Assembly: GCF_030696665.1 (NCBI RefSeq)
Contig: NZ_JAUYRV010000013.1
Span: 1 to 64,000, forward strand
Length of the DNA stretch: 64,000 nucleotides
Reading direction: 5' to 3'
Source: Novosphingobium sp.
Lineage (GTDB): Bacteria; Pseudomonadota; Alphaproteobacteria; Sphingomonadales; Sphingomonadaceae
Part shown: positions 35,214 through 44,188 of the stretch, piece by piece
Numbering within the stretch: position 1 is the first letter of the stretch
Layout of the letters: every line of letters starts with the position of its first letter
Position numbers and translations under genes: made by a program
The notes under the pieces: model-generated
The model's input: the letters and a program-made list of their open reading frames with translations, nothing else
Databases searched by the model: none
Told to the model about the DNA's origin: nothing

Positions 35214-35580
35214 TGAACCGCAAACTCCATGATCTTTGCGCCCAAACCACGTTGACGCCCAGTCGGCCAACACCATCGGTCCGACAGGATTTCAAGGGTG
35301 CGGACTGTGTTGCCCCCTTTCCAAACGTCGCGAACGGGTTGACCTGCGTTAAGATAGGGCAGGCTCGCTTGACCGGGGGTGATGTGCCGAAGCTCGAAGG
35401 TTTGGGCGCCCTTTCGGTAGCCCGTTGCAAAATGACAGTCCGCTTCACCAAACCAATCTGTAGGTAGGTTCCTGAAGGGCTTTATCGTGTGCATCGGATG
35501 CAGGCATGGTCCCGCAGTTTGGACGGGGCACTGTTTGGCGGCCATGAAAGCGGCCACCGGACACAAGGAGCACCATAAAG
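35214..35580. other. Intergenic region upstream of flavin reductase and sulfotransferase genes
   Basis: A 367-bp gap between divergent genes. I see no convincing gene: the short frames in it have unlike composition and no start signals. It must hold two promoters. An AAGGAG ribosome-binding site precedes the sulfotransferase start. No copy of the LacI, GntR or TetR motifs was found in it. Confidence 0.6.
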
Positions 35581-36744
35581 ATGGCAGCAAATTCACAGTC
35601 CGATGTTTTGGCTCTCGATGCTGACAGGCTGTTGGACGAATATCCACTGCCGGAATACTTGCGGGAGAATGTTCGGCCAGGATTGGAGATGCTGCTGGCA
35701 TCTGCTGCGGAGATGACGGATTTGAACGCCAACGGGCGTGCCCGCCTGTTGTTCGGCATCCATGACGATCTGGGGCGGCTCAAGCAGATTGCCGATGACC
35801 GCGCCCGCCATCCCGAAATCGCCGAAGTTGAAATCCGCGAGCCGCTGTTCATTGTCGGCCTGCCGCGATGCGGGACCAGCGTGTTGCACGCGCTGCTCAA
35901 CGAAGATCCCGATGTGCGTGCGCCGCTGCAATGGGAAATCGCCTATCCATCACCCCCGCCCGAACGCGCGACCGAACGGACCGACCCGCGCATTGCGAAG
36001 TATGACGCTTACTTATGGGAGTCATTCGGCGGTGATCCGAAGGAATTGCTCAAGGGCCATCCGCTCGGGGCAATGATTCCGCAGGAGTGCGGATCGTTTA
36101 TGACCAGTTCGTTCCAGAGCAGCAACGTGTGCATGTTGCAGCGCCTGCCGCGCTTCTATGAATGGTTTCAGGGCGTCGATGCCACGTTCCGGTATGAAGT
36201 GCACAAGATGTGGTTGCAGCAACTCAGCTGGAAAAACCCGCGCAAGCACTGGGTGCTGAAGATTCAGGAGCATATGTACAAGATGCGGGAACTGCGTGCA
36301 GTCTATCCTGACGCAATCTTCATCCAGCCGCACCGCGACCCTGCGCAAGTCGTCGCCTCGATTTCTCAACTGATGTATGTGATCCGCAGCCCTGCCTATG
36401 ACGAACCGGGCAAGGACAAGATCGGGCAGGAGTTCCTGAACCTGTGGTCCGACGGGATCGAGGCGATGATGAACTATCGCGACGCCAACCCGGACCTTCC
36501 GATCCACGATATGCGCTTCAAGGATCTGATCACCGATCCGGTGGGTACCATCCGCAAGGCCTATGCACAATTCGGCCGCGAATTGAGCGACGAGGGCGCG
36601 GCGGGTGTGCTGCAGTGGCTGGCGGAAAACCCCGCCGACAAGCACGGCAAGCGCAGCTACAGCCTTGAAGAATTCGGGCTGGACGAACAGATCGTGCGCA
36701 GCCGCTTTGCGCGTTATACCGAGACTTATCGTGACTTCGTCTGA
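35581..36744 (+). CDS. Sulfotransferase-family protein
   Basis: A 387-residue PAPS-dependent sulfotransferase-like protein. The phosphosulfate loop is FIVGLPRCGTSVLHALL (about residues 90-106) and the 3'-phosphate motif is IFIQPHRDPAQVVASIS. The N-terminal 80 residues are helical, as in the Sulfotransfer_3 group of sphingomonads and mycobacteria. The acceptor is unknown; in catabolic clusters such proteins often accompany steroid- or terpenoid-like substrates, but this is only a guess. It starts a three-gene unit with the DUF1214-like gene (overlapping by 14 bp) and an SDR. RBS AAGGAGCACCATAAAG. Confidence 0.83.
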   Translation: MAANSQSDVLALDADRLLDEYPLPEYLRENVRPGLEMLLASAAEMTDLNANGRARLLFGIHDDLGRLKQIADDRARHPEIAEVEIREPLFIVGLPRCGTSVLHALLNEDPDVRAPLQWEIAYPSPPPERATERTDPRIAKYDAYLWESFGGDPKELLKGHPLGAMIPQECGSFMTSSFQSSNVCMLQRLPRFYEWFQGVDATFRYEVHKMWLQQLSWKNPRKHWVLKIQEHMYKMRELRAVYPDAIFIQPHRDPAQVVASISQLMYVIRSPAYDEPGKDKIGQEFLNLWSDGIEAMMNYRDANPDLPIHDMRFKDLITDPVGTIRKAYAQFGRELSDEGAAGVLQWLAENPADKHGKRSYSLEEFGLDEQIVRSRFARYTETYRDFV

Positions 36745-37906
36745 GGTTGCGCCTGAGGCAGATGGGCTGCCGCAGTGGGCCGATTACCTTGGCCTTCTGA
36801 CCAAGGCTGACAGCGTGCTGGACCTGTTGGCAGACCCTTCCGATCCGCTGGCGCGGCAGGAAGCCTATCGGCTGATGTTCATGGCGCTGGCAGCGGGATT
36901 CCAGAGCACTTTCGTCGACCCGGATCACCCGGAGTTCACCTGTGCGGTCAGCAATGTGATGAACAGCGTCGGGGTCAATCCCGACTTCATCTATGGCTCA
37001 GCCTCGATCCGCGGCGACGGGGTTTACCGGCTGAGCGGCAAGCGTGGCGGCGGTGTGTTCGTCCTGTTCGACATCAATGCCGGCTCAATCGGTGTGCTCG
37101 ACACGTTCGGGCCGTCGGTCGGCTTTATTGATCTTGACGAATGTACGCTTGGACCGGACGGCAGCTTTGACATCCTGATCAGCGGCGAGCGACCGGAAGG
37201 CCACACCGGCGACTGGGTCAAGCTTGATCCGCGCGCCTGCAACATTGCTGTTCGCCGTGCCTACTACAACTGGGGTGTGGAGGAAGAGGCAAAAATCGCG
37301 ATAGAGCGCGTGGATCGCCCGATTGGCCCTGTGCGGCTGGACGCGGCGGAAATCGCGCGGCGGCTGACCGCGCTTTCCGGCTTTGTTGAACGGTATGTCA
37401 CCTTCGCAATGGGTTATGGCGCGCGGCAGCGGGCGCAAGGTGTGGTCAACCGGCTGGAGCATGACGACTGGGCCGGGCGCGGCGGGCTTTCGGGGCAGCA
37501 CTACTATCAGGGCATCTTTGCGCTTGAACCGGGGCAGGCGATGATCCTTGAAACCGAAGTGCCTGACACGGTGCGGTACTGGAACATCCAGTTGAACGAT
37601 CCGCTGTGGAATTCCATCGAATGGTTCAACCGGCAAAGCAGCCTGAACGCGGCGCAGGTGACGCTTGATAGTGACGGGCAGTTCCGCGCGGTAATCGCGC
37701 TGGAAGATCCGGGCGGACACCTGACCGGATCGCTGATGCTGCGCTGGACGCAGGCGAGCCACGGCCCCGTGCCGAGACTGCGCATTGTCGATGCTGGCAG
37801 CGTGCGGGATCATCTTCCCGCCGATACGCCGGTGGTGACGCCGCAGCAACGTCAGGAGGTGTTGCGCAAGCGTCTGCGCGGTTCGCAATGGCGGCACCGT
37901 TGGTAG
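36731..37906 (+). CDS. DUF1214-like protein of unknown function
   Basis: A 391-residue protein with no signal peptide. The C-terminal segment ([20 protein letters not shown], then a region with WFNRQSSLN and [13 protein letters not shown]) resembles the DUF1214 beta-sandwich domain. The N-terminal part ([40 protein letters not shown]) resembles its usual partner region. The start is GTG at 36731, overlapping the sulfotransferase gene; no in-frame ATG fits. Always cotranscribed with the sulfotransferase here, so the two may act on one substrate. No catalytic residues can be named. Confidence 0.65.
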   Translation: MTSSEVAPEADGLPQWADYLGLLTKADSVLDLLADPSDPLARQEAYRLMFMALAAGFQSTFVDPDHPEFTCAVSNVMNSVGVNPDFIYGSASIRGDGVYRLSGKRGGGVFVLFDINAGSIGVLDTFGPSVGFIDLDECTLGPDGSFDILISGERPEGHTGDWVKLDPRACNIAVRRAYYNWGVEEEAKIAIERVDRPIGPVRLDAAEIARRLTALSGFVERYVTFAMGYGARQRAQGVVNRLEHDDWAGRGGLSGQHYYQGIFALEPGQAMILETEVPDTVRYWNIQLNDPLWNSIEWFNRQSSLNAAQVTLDSDGQFRAVIALEDPGGHLTGSLMLRWTQASHGPVPRLRIVDAGSVRDHLPADTPVVTPQQRQEVLRKRLRGSQWRHRW

Positions 37907-37919
37907 AAGGACAAGCCTG

Positions 37920-38729
37920 ATGGACCTTGGCATTTCCGGGCGGCGGGCACTGATTGCCGGATCGAGCAGCGGGATCGGCGCGGCAATTGCTGCGTCGTTG
38001 GCGCGGGAAGGCGTGGACGTGCTGATCCACGGCAGAAACCGCGACAGCGCGCAAGATGTGTGCGAGGGGATCACGGCGGCGGGCGGCAAGGCGGCTGTCT
38101 TGTTGGCCTCGCTTGATGATCCCGCCAATGTGGCCGCGCTGGCGCGTGCGGCGTCAGCCACCGGCCCGGTCGATATTCTGATCAACTGCGCGGGCGCAGC
38201 GTCGGATTCGCACCGCTGGTTTGATAGCCCGGCCGATGCGTGGCAGCGGCAGTTTCAGACGTCGACGTTCTACGCTGTGCAATTGATTCAGGCTCTGGTG
38301 CCTGCGATGCGCGCACGGGGCTGGGGGCGTGTGCTCAACGTCAGCAGCGGTGCGGCCTACCGCGCGATGGTCAACCATCCCGAATATGCGGCAGCCAAGC
38401 TGGCGCTTCATTCGATAACGGCGTCGCTCTCAGCCGAACTGGGCGATTGCGGCGTGCTGGTCAACACACTGGTCTCCGGTCCGGTGCTGACGCCTAACAC
38501 AACCGCGTCGATCAGCAAGAGCGCCGCCGCACATGGCTTTACGGAAACCGGAGCCGCGCTTGAAGCTCGCGTGATTGCCGAAGTGTGGAGAGCCAACATT
38601 CCCTTGGCGCGGATGGGCCGGGTACAGGAACTGGCCGATGCCGCGTGCTTCCTCGTTTCGGAACGTGCATCTTATATCACCGGCGCGGCCTTGCGCGTCG
38701 ATGGGGGATCAGTGGGCGCTATCGCTTGA
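37920..38729 (+). CDS. Short-chain dehydrogenase/reductase
   Basis: A 269-residue classical SDR: cofactor loop [15 protein letters not shown] in place of NNAG, catalytic Ser in [11 protein letters not shown] and YAAAK. It probably oxidises or reduces a hydroxyl on the pathway substrate. It follows the DUF1214-like gene by 13 bp with RBS AGAAGGACAAGCCTG. The gene ends 7 bp from the convergent oxidoreductase gene, without an obvious terminator. Confidence 0.87.
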   Translation: MDLGISGRRALIAGSSSGIGAAIAASLAREGVDVLIHGRNRDSAQDVCEGITAAGGKAAVLLASLDDPANVAALARAASATGPVDILINCAGAASDSHRWFDSPADAWQRQFQTSTFYAVQLIQALVPAMRARGWGRVLNVSSGAAYRAMVNHPEYAAAKLALHSITASLSAELGDCGVLVNTLVSGPVLTPNTTASISKSAAAHGFTETGAALEARVIAEVWRANIPLARMGRVQELADAACFLVSERASYITGAALRVDGGSVGAIA

Positions 38730-38736
38730 AATTGCG

Positions 38737-39657
38737 CTAACGCTGGATCACGATTTTGGCGTGCGGGCTTCCAGCCTGCGCGGCCCACGCCTCATTTGCG
38801 CGTTCGAACGGGTAGATGGCGGTATCGACGACCAGCGTGCCATCTGCAGCCATTGCCATCAGGCGTTCGAAGGCAGCGCGGCGTTCGGCGGCCGGGCGTT
38901 GTCCGGTGCCCACGCCGATATGGCTGCGGAACACCAGATCGCGCAAGGATAGCGCGACGGTCTGCCCCGCCTGAACGCCAATGCTCATCATCCGCGCGCC
39001 GGGACGCGTAGCGCGCATCGCGGCCTCTGCCGGTGGGCCGTAGATCACATCAAGCACCACATCGAAGCCGCCGTTCGACGCGGCTTTCAGCGCCTGTTCG
39101 TCATCGCCCGTGCCAAGCTGGACCGTTGCATCGGCCAAACCGCGCGCTTTCAACGCGGCAAGCTTGTCTGCGCTGCGCGCTGCGGCGACGACATGACCTG
39201 CGCCCATTATCCGTGCAATCTGCAGTCCGATCTGCCCAACGGGGCCGGTCGCGCCCAGAATCAGGACGTTGTCGCCGGGCTGGATGCGCGCTTCTTCCAG
39301 CGGGATGAGTGCGCCCGTGCCCGATATGGCGAGCGCGATAACCTGATCGTCGGCAAGCTGCGCGGGGCAGGGCCAGACTTCGGCATCCGCCACCAGGGTC
39401 TGTTCCGCCATTGCTCCGAAGGGGGCAATGCTGTGGCCAAAATAAACCCGGGTGCCGTCCGCCAAGGTGCCAACGCCTTCGCCACCGGGGACATAGGGTG
39501 CAGCAACAGGGCCGAAGAAGCCCTTGGCGCGCATCAGGTCGGTCGGGCCGATCCCGGCGGCGGTGACCGTGATCAGGTGCGCTTCGGCGGTGGTTTGCGG
39601 CGCGGGGTGTTCGGCCAGCGTGAAGCTGCCATCTGGCGCGATGATTGCGGCCTTCAT
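38737..39657 (-). CDS. Zinc-independent medium-chain dehydrogenase (quinone oxidoreductase type)
   Basis: A 306-residue MDR-superfamily NADPH oxidoreductase. VTAAGIGPTDLMRAKG and VPGGEGVG are family marks; the cofactor loop is LILGATGPVGQIGLQIAR. The zinc-ligand cysteines of alcohol dehydrogenases are absent. Probably reduces an enone or quinone. It lies 76 bp after the flavin oxygenase gene as the last member of the minus-strand oxygenase operon, with its own RBS (AAGGAATTTCGCCCG). Confidence 0.85.
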   Translation of the reverse strand: MKAAIIAPDGSFTLAEHPAPQTTAEAHLITVTAAGIGPTDLMRAKGFFGPVAAPYVPGGEGVGTLADGTRVYFGHSIAPFGAMAEQTLVADAEVWPCPAQLADDQVIALAISGTGALIPLEEARIQPGDNVLILGATGPVGQIGLQIARIMGAGHVVAAARSADKLAALKARGLADATVQLGTGDDEQALKAASNGGFDVVLDVIYGPPAEAAMRATRPGARMMSIGVQAGQTVALSLRDLVFRSHIGVGTGQRPAAERRAAFERLMAMAADGTLVVDTAIYPFERANEAWAAQAGSPHAKIVIQR

Positions 39658-39733
39658 CGGGCGAAATTCCTTGTTGGCAAGAAAATGGCCGCCCGCGCTG
39701 GGGTGCGCGGGCGGCCTGGAAAGCTTGGCCGGA

Positions 39734-40960
39734 TCAGTATGCGCCGGGAGGCGAAATGCCGTCGGCTCCGGTCATGCTGCGACCATAGATTTCGTAACCG
39801 ATGGTCGGGATGTTCTGGATGTGGCGCGTGGCCATCGAAACATCACGCCAGTACCGGTTGATCGGCTTGTCGAGCGCGAAGGCCGACGAGCCTGCCTGAA
39901 ACATCAGCGATTCACTGGCACCGTGGACCAGTTCAATCATCTGCGCACCCGCAGCGCGGTGCTGTGCCTTTTCCGCAAGCGTGAACTCCTCGCCCAGACC
40001 CACGCGGTCAAGCTTGGCAGTCAGATCGAACAGGATCAGCTTGGCGGTGTTGACCATCGCAGCGGCTTCACCAAGATCGCGCATGTATGCGCCAGATTGC
40101 GTGCGCGTGGGGATGAACGTGGTCAGCACCGGCTTCTTGGGTGCTTCGGCGGTGACGATCTCGACCATCGCTTCAACTGCACCGATCAGCTGTGCAATGC
40201 CGGTGGTGCGGACCACTGGAACAGCCGGGAGGTAATCGGACGGAGCACCGAAGTGGCGCTTGGTATCGTCGATCTGCCCGGCGCGCTCGCTCATCAACAC
40301 CATCTGGTCATCGGGGATGAACACATTTTCGGCAATTGCAGTGTCAGATCCTGTGCCCTGCATGCCCGATACGAACCAGCTGTCGACGATGGTCATGGAA
40401 TCCATCGGCAGGTAGCACATGTTGATGCCCGGAACGACCGGACCATCATAGTCTTCCAGCACAACGCCCTGCTGCGCCCAGGTCGATTGGCGCGAGCCGG
40501 ACATGTAGGGCCACTTGCCGTTGATGATCCAGCCACCATCGACCTTGCGCGCCTTGCCGGGAGGATTGTAGGCCCCGCATACTGGTTGAGCGCCTTTGCC
40601 GAAAACTGCATCCTGCACGCCATCAGGCGCAAGGCTGGTGATCCAGCTGGTGCCGTTGATGATCTGCATGACCCAGCTTACCGCCGGATCGCCCTTGGCA
40701 ATTTCGATCTGTACCCGGCAGAAATCGGTAGGTGACAAGCCATAGCCGCCGAGCCGCGTGGGCACGAGCAACTGCAACAGGCCATGTTCCTTCAGCGCCT
40801 TGTCAACTGCCGGCGTTGGCGCACGGAGCCGTTCACCCTCGGGTGCCTCGCTCTGCAGAAGTGGGCGCAAGCTGCGGGCGAGTTCGACAAATCCGTCCGC
40901 GACATCCTTGGGCGCGAATGCGCGCTGGCTATCGACGTTGAGTTTGGCAATGGTAGCCAT
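39734..40960 (-). CDS. Flavin-dependent monooxygenase, acyl-CoA dehydrogenase fold (HsaA/DszC type)
   Basis: A 408-residue oxygenase component that uses reduced flavin from a separate reductase. VPTRLGGYGLSPTDFCRVQIEIAKGDP and the WVMQIINGTSW segment in the N-terminal half, the long C-terminal helices and a NRYWRDVSMATRHIQNIPTI tail fit group D monooxygenases such as HsaA. This last His-rich tail is where acyl-CoA dehydrogenases would instead have their catalytic Glu region. The ATG overlaps the TetR stop by one base. The likely reductase partner is at 34722-35213. Substrate unknown. Confidence 0.8.
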   Translation of the reverse strand: MATIAKLNVDSQRAFAPKDVADGFVELARSLRPLLQSEAPEGERLRAPTPAVDKALKEHGLLQLLVPTRLGGYGLSPTDFCRVQIEIAKGDPAVSWVMQIINGTSWITSLAPDGVQDAVFGKGAQPVCGAYNPPGKARKVDGGWIINGKWPYMSGSRQSTWAQQGVVLEDYDGPVVPGINMCYLPMDSMTIVDSWFVSGMQGTGSDTAIAENVFIPDDQMVLMSERAGQIDDTKRHFGAPSDYLPAVPVVRTTGIAQLIGAVEAMVEIVTAEAPKKPVLTTFIPTRTQSGAYMRDLGEAAAMVNTAKLILFDLTAKLDRVGLGEEFTLAEKAQHRAAGAQMIELVHGASESLMFQAGSSAFALDKPINRYWRDVSMATRHIQNIPTIGYEIYGRSMTGADGISPPGAY

Positions 40961-41598
40961 CAGTTTGTCCTTTCTATCGTAACGGCATGATAGCCGACGG
41001 TCTGCAGTGCCCATTGCAGGATGTGCTCGGGCGATTCATTCCAGCTTCTCATCCAATCCGCACTCGCCGGGACGATCAGCGTGCTGAGCTGGAGTCTGAC
41101 CAGCGATTCGATCAGGATGTCCCGATTGATCGGGCAGCCGGCCTTGTGTTCGATATAGTCCAGCGTCGGTTCCAGCGCTTCGCGCACGGCCGCCTTGTGA
41201 CGCGGGAAATGGGTACGCAGAAATTCGAGATGGAAGGCAGGCTCCACTTCGAAAATCCGGTCAGGCGAACGCTCGATGGTGAAGTGTGCAAAGAACTGCA
41301 TCACCGCACGAAAACGGTCCATCGGGTCATCAATGGCTTCGGCCACTTCCAGTATGCCTTGCTCGAAGCTGGAGCAGACATATTCGGAAACCGCAGCCAG
41401 CACGTCTTCTTTCGAGGCGAAGTAGCGATACAAGGTGCCGCGTGAAACGCCGCTGGCATCGCTGATGTCGCGCATGGAAAGCCGCCGTGCCCCCAAGGTC
41501 TGGATCGCGCGCAAGGTGCCATCCAGAATCTTCTGGACGCTGGCATATTGGTCGCCAACGGCGGTGCCGCCCCATTCACCTTGCGGAAGAAGTTTCAC
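40960..41598 (-). CDS. TetR-family regulator inside the Rieske oxygenase operon
   Basis: A 212-residue repressor. The HTH is near residues 30-65 (AIQTLGARRLSMRDISDASG, then VSRGTLYRYFASKEDVLAAV). The GTG start overlaps the upstream SDR stop by four bases and its stop overlaps the oxygenase ATG by one base, so it is translationally coupled on both sides. Autoregulation through the perfect inverted repeat at 45623-45653, in the operon promoter, is the simplest model. The ligand pocket gives no clue about the inducer. Confidence 0.88.
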   Translation of the reverse strand: MKLLPQGEWGGTAVGDQYASVQKILDGTLRAIQTLGARRLSMRDISDASGVSRGTLYRYFASKEDVLAAVSEYVCSSFEQGILEVAEAIDDPMDRFRAVMQFFAHFTIERSPDRIFEVEPAFHLEFLRTHFPRHKAAVREALEPTLDYIEHKAGCPINRDILIESLVRLQLSTLIVPASADWMRSWNESPEHILQWALQTVGYHAVTIERTN

Positions 41599-42407
41599 CC
41601 GGCTGCCTCCAGTTCTGCAAGATTGTGCGGTACACTGACATAGCCGGGCAGATGCTGCCCGCCGTCTACGTTGATCAGTTCGCCATTCACGAATCGCGAC
41701 ATTTCCGAAGCAAGGAACACCACCACCGGGCCGATATCGTTCTCGGGATCGCCAGCCCGTTTCAGCGGATTGCTGGCGGTGGCCATTTCAAGAAACCCGG
41801 GGACGTTCTCTGCCAGATCGGCAAAGACCTGTCCCATGCCCGTGGGTGCAATAGCGTTGGTGCGGATGTTGTAGCGGCCCCATTCAACAGCGGCAGAGCG
41901 CGTCAGGCCAAGGATCGCGCCCTTGTTCATGTTGTAATCGCTGTGCAGCCATGCGCCGGTCTGCGCGTCGATCGAATAGAACGTGACGATCGAGCCGCCG
42001 CCGCGCGCCTTCATGTGCGGGAATGCGGCGCGCATCGCCCACCAACTGCCGTAAGTCCCGATCTTGAGCGTTTCCTCAAGCATTTCGTCGGTCTTGTGTT
42101 CAAGCAGGATGTTGGGTGACAGCGCCGATGCATTGAGCACCAGCGTGTCCAGCCCGCCAAATTCGGCCACAGCCCGGTCGATCATGCCGGTGACCTGATC
42201 TTTCACCGCCATATCGGCAGAGATGCCAACCGCGCCCACGCCAAACTCTTCGCGGATTTCAGCGGCGACGCGTTCGGTTGCGGCACCATCGCGGCCGGTG
42301 ATCAGCAGGTTCGAGCCTTCGCGCGCCATGCGCCGCGAAATGCCATAGCCAAGGCCTTTGGCACCCCCGGTGACGATGGCCACATTGCCCTGCAGCAACC
42401 CGGTCAT
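41595..42407 (-). CDS. Short-chain dehydrogenase/reductase in the oxygenase operon
   Basis: A 270-residue SDR with cofactor loop TGGAKGLGYGIS, Asn in LVLNASALS, catalytic Tyr/Lys in YNMNK and a VNGELINVDGG C-terminal stretch. Position directly after the ferredoxin reductase gene (ATGA overlap) suggests it dehydrogenates the diol made by the Rieske oxygenase, as cis-dihydrodiol dehydrogenases do; this is inferred from order alone. Confidence 0.85.
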   Translation of the reverse strand: MTGLLQGNVAIVTGGAKGLGYGISRRMAREGSNLLITGRDGAATERVAAEIREEFGVGAVGISADMAVKDQVTGMIDRAVAEFGGLDTLVLNASALSPNILLEHKTDEMLEETLKIGTYGSWWAMRAAFPHMKARGGGSIVTFYSIDAQTGAWLHSDYNMNKGAILGLTRSAAVEWGRYNIRTNAIAPTGMGQVFADLAENVPGFLEMATASNPLKRAGDPENDIGPVVVFLASEMSRFVNGELINVDGGQHLPGYVSVPHNLAELEAAG

Positions 42408-43579
42408 GCGACGTTCTCGCGCAGCGGCTCAATCAGCATTCTGTCCAACTCGGTTCTCTCCTGGCAGCGATCACGCGTCAGCACATAGCCGCGCGTCATG
42501 CCTTCATTATCGACAAACAGATATTTGAGGCCCGATTCCCCGTCGTCTGCCAGTTCCCACTGTCCATCGACATTGGCAGGCTTGGGAAGCAGGACAATCG
42601 GGTATGTCGTGGTTTTCACCTGCACCGACAGGGTGGGGAAGCGGATGTCCGTCGGCGTGCCCAGCACGCTGGGCGCAATCGCGCGGGCCGCCGCCATGAT
42701 CGGGGTAACATAGGCGGCAAGGCCATGCGGATACTCCGCGCAATCGCCAATGGCATAGATCGACGGATCGCTGGTGCGGCCAGTCTGGTCAACCTTGATC
42801 CCGCGCCCCACGTCCAGCCCGGCATCCCGGGCAAGATCGGTGTTGGGGCGCAGGCCGACTGCGGAGAGGATCACGTCAGCGGCAATTTGCGTGCCATCGT
42901 CAAGCGTTCCGCGAAAGCCGCCCTCAGGCAGCTTGTCGAGCGAAACGACCTTGCGGCCAAGGTGCCATTCCACGCCATGTCCGGCCAAAGTCTCACGAAC
43001 TTTGTCGCCCACTTGCGCCGGGATAAGCTGTGCGAGCGGGTGGCCGAGCATGTCCACCACCACGGGCTTGTAGCCATTGGTGATCAAGTCATTGGCAAAT
43101 TCCGTGCCGACCAGTCCCGCACCCATGATCAGGACGCGCGCGCCATCGGGCAGTTTTTCGCGGAATTCGCGGTAATGATCGAGCGAATTGACCGCGATCG
43201 CCAGATGAGCAGCGTCGCCATCAATCGGCGGGCGGATCGGGTCTGCACCCAGCGCGAGGACAAGCTTGTCGTAGAAGATCGGCCCGCCGGTAGTCAGCAA
43301 TACCTTGCCGCCGGTATCTATGCCTTCGGCTTCGCGCCCGCACCGCAGATTGAGCTTGAGTTGCGCCGCCATCTTTTCGCCGGGCGTGGTCACCAGCGTA
43401 TCGGCGACCTTGCCCTTGGCCAGTGCGGTCGAGAGGGCAGGCTTGGAATAGAAGTGCCCGTCGTCATGCGTGACAAGCGTCAGGCGGGCGTCCGGCGCAA
43501 GCTTTCGCAGCTCGCGCAGGACGCCATAACCTGCAAGGCCACTTCCCACTACGACGACATGAGGCGCACCAGCGGTCAT
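42404..43579 (-). CDS. FAD-dependent NAD(P)H ferredoxin/rubredoxin reductase
   Basis: A 391-residue pyridine-nucleotide disulfide-fold reductase that passes electrons to the Rieske system. FAD site VVVGSGLAGYGVLRELRKL, NAD site VLIMGAGLVGTEFANDL, and the second FAD motif SIYAIGDCAEYP are visible; the redox Cys pair of glutathione-reductase relatives is absent, as in rubredoxin reductases. The ATG at 43579 follows the oxygenase beta stop by four bases; a frame back to 43687 is shadow. The likely acceptor is the ferredoxin encoded at 45679. Confidence 0.87.
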   Translation of the reverse strand: MTAGAPHVVVVGSGLAGYGVLRELRKLAPDARLTLVTHDDGHFYSKPALSTALAKGKVADTLVTTPGEKMAAQLKLNLRCGREAEGIDTGGKVLLTTGGPIFYDKLVLALGADPIRPPIDGDAAHLAIAVNSLDHYREFREKLPDGARVLIMGAGLVGTEFANDLITNGYKPVVVDMLGHPLAQLIPAQVGDKVRETLAGHGVEWHLGRKVVSLDKLPEGGFRGTLDDGTQIAADVILSAVGLRPNTDLARDAGLDVGRGIKVDQTGRTSDPSIYAIGDCAEYPHGLAAYVTPIMAAARAIAPSVLGTPTDIRFPTLSVQVKTTTYPIVLLPKPANVDGQWELADDGESGLKYLFVDNEGMTRGYVLTRDRCQERTELDRMLIEPLRENVA

Positions 43580-43583
43580 CGGA

Positions 43584-44159
43584 TTAGAGGAAGATCGCCA
43601 GGTTCGACATGCCCAGTGTGGACTGGTCGACGATAATTTCGCGGCGGGCCAGCTTGTAGGCGCTGCCCACCAGACGCCAGATGTCACGGCGTTCGGCGCT
43701 CAGCGTCTCGTTGTGCGCAACATCGAAGCGGCTGCGCTCAACGTAGAGATAACTCGACACTTCGTATTCCCCTGCCGTCTCGCATTCGGCAACGCGGGTG
43801 TTGGTGACGAAACGCCGCGTGCGCGAGGGCGGGTCTTCGGCCCACGCGCTTTTTGAAAGACGCCCGGTGCGCATCAGGATCGACGCATAGTTGTCGTCGA
43901 AATGCATCATCGTGCGCATCACGTCACGGTCCTTGTTCGGGCCGTTGCGTGTCAAGCGGACAGGGGCGGTGTAGAGCAGGTCTGCTTCCAGCATCGCCAC
44001 CCAATCGTCGAACCGTCGTTCATCAAGAGCGGCGGCTTCGTCATAAAGCGTTTCGAGAAGGCGGTTGTAGATTTCGGAACCTAGCGGCACCCGGTTCGTG
44101 GAGACCAGTCCCCGCATCACGCCTGCCTTTTCGACAGCTGCGGTCGCATAATTTACCAT
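43584..44159 (-). CDS. Ring-hydroxylating oxygenase beta subunit
   Basis: A 191-residue NTF2-fold small subunit. YDEAAALDERRFDDWVAMLE near residue 40 and a tail DIWRLVGSAYKLARREIIVD (with its conserved Arg-Arg-Glu) are typical of dioxygenase beta subunits. It is 29 bp downstream of the alpha gene and four bases ahead of the reductase gene. RBS GAGGACGTATC. Subunit presence suggests an alpha3beta3 oligomer, as in naphthalene- or biphenyl-type dioxygenases. Confidence 0.88.
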   Translation of the reverse strand: MVNYATAAVEKAGVMRGLVSTNRVPLGSEIYNRLLETLYDEAAALDERRFDDWVAMLEADLLYTAPVRLTRNGPNKDRDVMRTMMHFDDNYASILMRTGRLSKSAWAEDPPSRTRRFVTNTRVAECETAGEYEVSSYLYVERSRFDVAHNETLSAERRDIWRLVGSAYKLARREIIVDQSTLGMSNLAIFL

Positions 44160-44188
44160 GATACGTCCTCTTCCAAGACTGTCAGAAA

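Noticed and set aside
35206..35701. Small frames on both strands in the gap before the sulfotransferase gene
   Set aside because: No ribosome-binding site, no domain, composition unlike neighbours, and overlap with the better supported sulfotransferase start.
39734..40960. Acyl-CoA dehydrogenase of beta-oxidation
   Set aside because: The catalytic Glu region is not seen, the C-terminus is monooxygenase-like, and no CoA ligase, hydratase or thiolase is encoded nearby.
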